NCBI RefSeq assembly: GCF_000238315.3
Contig: NZ_CP011924.1
Location: 2,478,501 to 2,542,500, forward strand
Source: Pseudoalteromonas piscicida
GTDB lineage: Bacteria > Pseudomonadota > Gammaproteobacteria > Enterobacterales > Alteromonadaceae
DNA length: 64,000 nt
Direction of reading: 5' to 3'
A model generated the notes under the pieces. It searched no databases. It saw nothing but the letters and a program-made list of their open reading frames with translations, and had not been told where the DNA came from. Numbering within the stretch: the stretch's first letter is position 1; each line of letters opens with the position of its first letter. The position numbers were made by a program, and so were the translations under genes. Positions 60,210 to 64,000 of the stretch are shown here, piece by piece.

Positions 60210-60322
60210 ATTCTGTTCATCAATGAAGTCTCCCTCATCAATGTAAATCCGGAAAAAGCTATTAAATTCTTTTGTCTACTTTAGTCTATTAACTTCTGTC
60301 ACTTAAACCACTTTGGCGTTGT

Positions 60323-63206
<2,884 letters not shown>

Positions 63207-63644
63207 ATACAACCCAAAGTGCTCTTACTCGGTCTTTCAAGTTTATACTGCTTTATCAGATAAATTTACTTGGTCACATAACACGTTATGCTCCCGTCGA
63301 TAAATTTCTCTGCGGCATTGTCTAAACTCGAAATCCACGTCGTAATAGAAAAAGGTCAGCTACTGCTTTATTTTTCTATGACACATTGCGTTGTCAATCA
63401 AAGACTGATTTAACTTCGCCAGAAGTTAATATTGAATACTAAAGTAGACGCTAATTAATCATTAAAACGATTAATCGGCATTTTCTTTCGAAAACTCGAT
63501 AAATAACTTTACGTTATCTATCAGAATTTAATTTTTCAGCTTTTCCAAATTTTTAAAGAGCAAGAGAATAACTTCTCAGAGTTAAAAACTCTCAGTTACT
63601 TGAACCTGAGCAAGAGTGTTTATCTATAAGAAGGAGTAGTAAAG
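63207..63644 (-). other. 16S-23S internal transcribed spacer (distal part)
   Basis: 438 AT-rich bases between the tRNA-Ala fragment and 23S. It contains the antitermination boxA (TGCTCTTTAAAAA at 63550-63562, minus strand) followed by a typical ATTTGGAAAAGCTG, as in rrn spacers. No complete tRNA lies in this part. Confidence 0.8.
63550..63562 (-). promoter_or_regulatory. rrn boxA antitermination site
   Basis: Minus strand TGCTCTTTAAAAA matches the conserved boxA core bound by NusB-S10. Confidence 0.8.
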
Positions 63645-63676
63645 TGGTGGAGCTAAGCAGGATCGAACTGCTGACC

Positions 63677-63677
<1 letters not shown>
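63645..63677 (-). pseudogene. tRNA-Ala 3' half, truncated by 23S sequence
   Basis: Minus strand GGTCAGCAGTTCGATCCTGC then TTAGCTCCACCA, the T-arm, acceptor 3' strand and CCA of the rRNA-operon tRNA-Ala (probably UGC). The 5' half is missing; the sequence jumps into 23S rRNA at 63677. Confidence 0.8.

Positions 63678-64000
<323 letters not shown>

Overview
The window looks like chromosomal DNA of a marine gammaproteobacterium of the order Alteromonadales, most likely Pseudoalteromonas or a close relative. The evidence is gene content and order: smc-zipA-ligA, yibN-grxC-secB-gpsA divergent from gpmM-envC-ctpA-yibQ, sfsA-dksA-gluQ-pcnB-folK-panB-panC, epd-pgk-fba, phoB-phoR-pstS, an ArcB-type sensor, FolE2, and short palindromic repeats ending in ATACCAATT/AATTGGTAT. 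The species call is inference from synteny and protein resemblance; no database search was run.

Layout. 1-5.1 kb: a partial arcB (minus), folE2 (plus) and a PAS-containing chemoreceptor (minus). 5.3-10.2 kb: two divergent tRNA arrays, tRNA-Ala(GGC) plus fourteen tandem tRNA-Glu(UUC) units on the minus strand and fifteen tandem tRNA-Val(UAC) units on the plus strand. Each array is driven by a strong promoter with a GC-rich discriminator. Eleven of the Glu units carry a deletion in the acceptor stem. 10.5-23.5 kb: a TPR response regulator lacking its phosphoacceptor, msrB, a DUF2919-like protein, ligA, zipA, smc, an SPOUT rRNA methyltransferase, gpsA, secB, grxC and yibN. 23.7-31.6 kb: gpmM, envC, ctpA, yibQ, a GNAT enzyme, a CBS protein and pepB. 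31.7-38 kb: the sfsA to panC block, in which pcnB appears to start with AUU as in E. coli, and a small lipoprotein. 38-46.2 kb: a phosphate-related region with a porin, a mini PstS-like protein, a chemoreceptor, pstS, phoR, phoB (with a Pho box) and a second porin. 46.2-50.3 kb: a GATC-dense intergenic block, then fba, pgk and epd. 50.4-58.8 kb: an acetate-type transport and sensing cluster (DnaQ-like exonuclease, cNMP/CBS/DUF294 protein, SSS symporter with its DUF4212 partner, and a CrbS-like transporter-kinase). 58.9-64 kb: purU, then the end of an rRNA operon on the minus strand (5S, 23S and spacer with boxA), followed by an abnormal join of a tRNA-Ala 3' half to a second copy of internal 23S sequence.

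Most protein-coding regions are ordinary core genome. The unusual material is the pair of amplified tRNA arrays, the GATC-rich iteron-like block between ompC-like and fba, the chimeric rRNA junction at the right edge, a decayed 5S/terminator duplicate after purU, the pcnB AUU start, and the response regulator without its aspartate.
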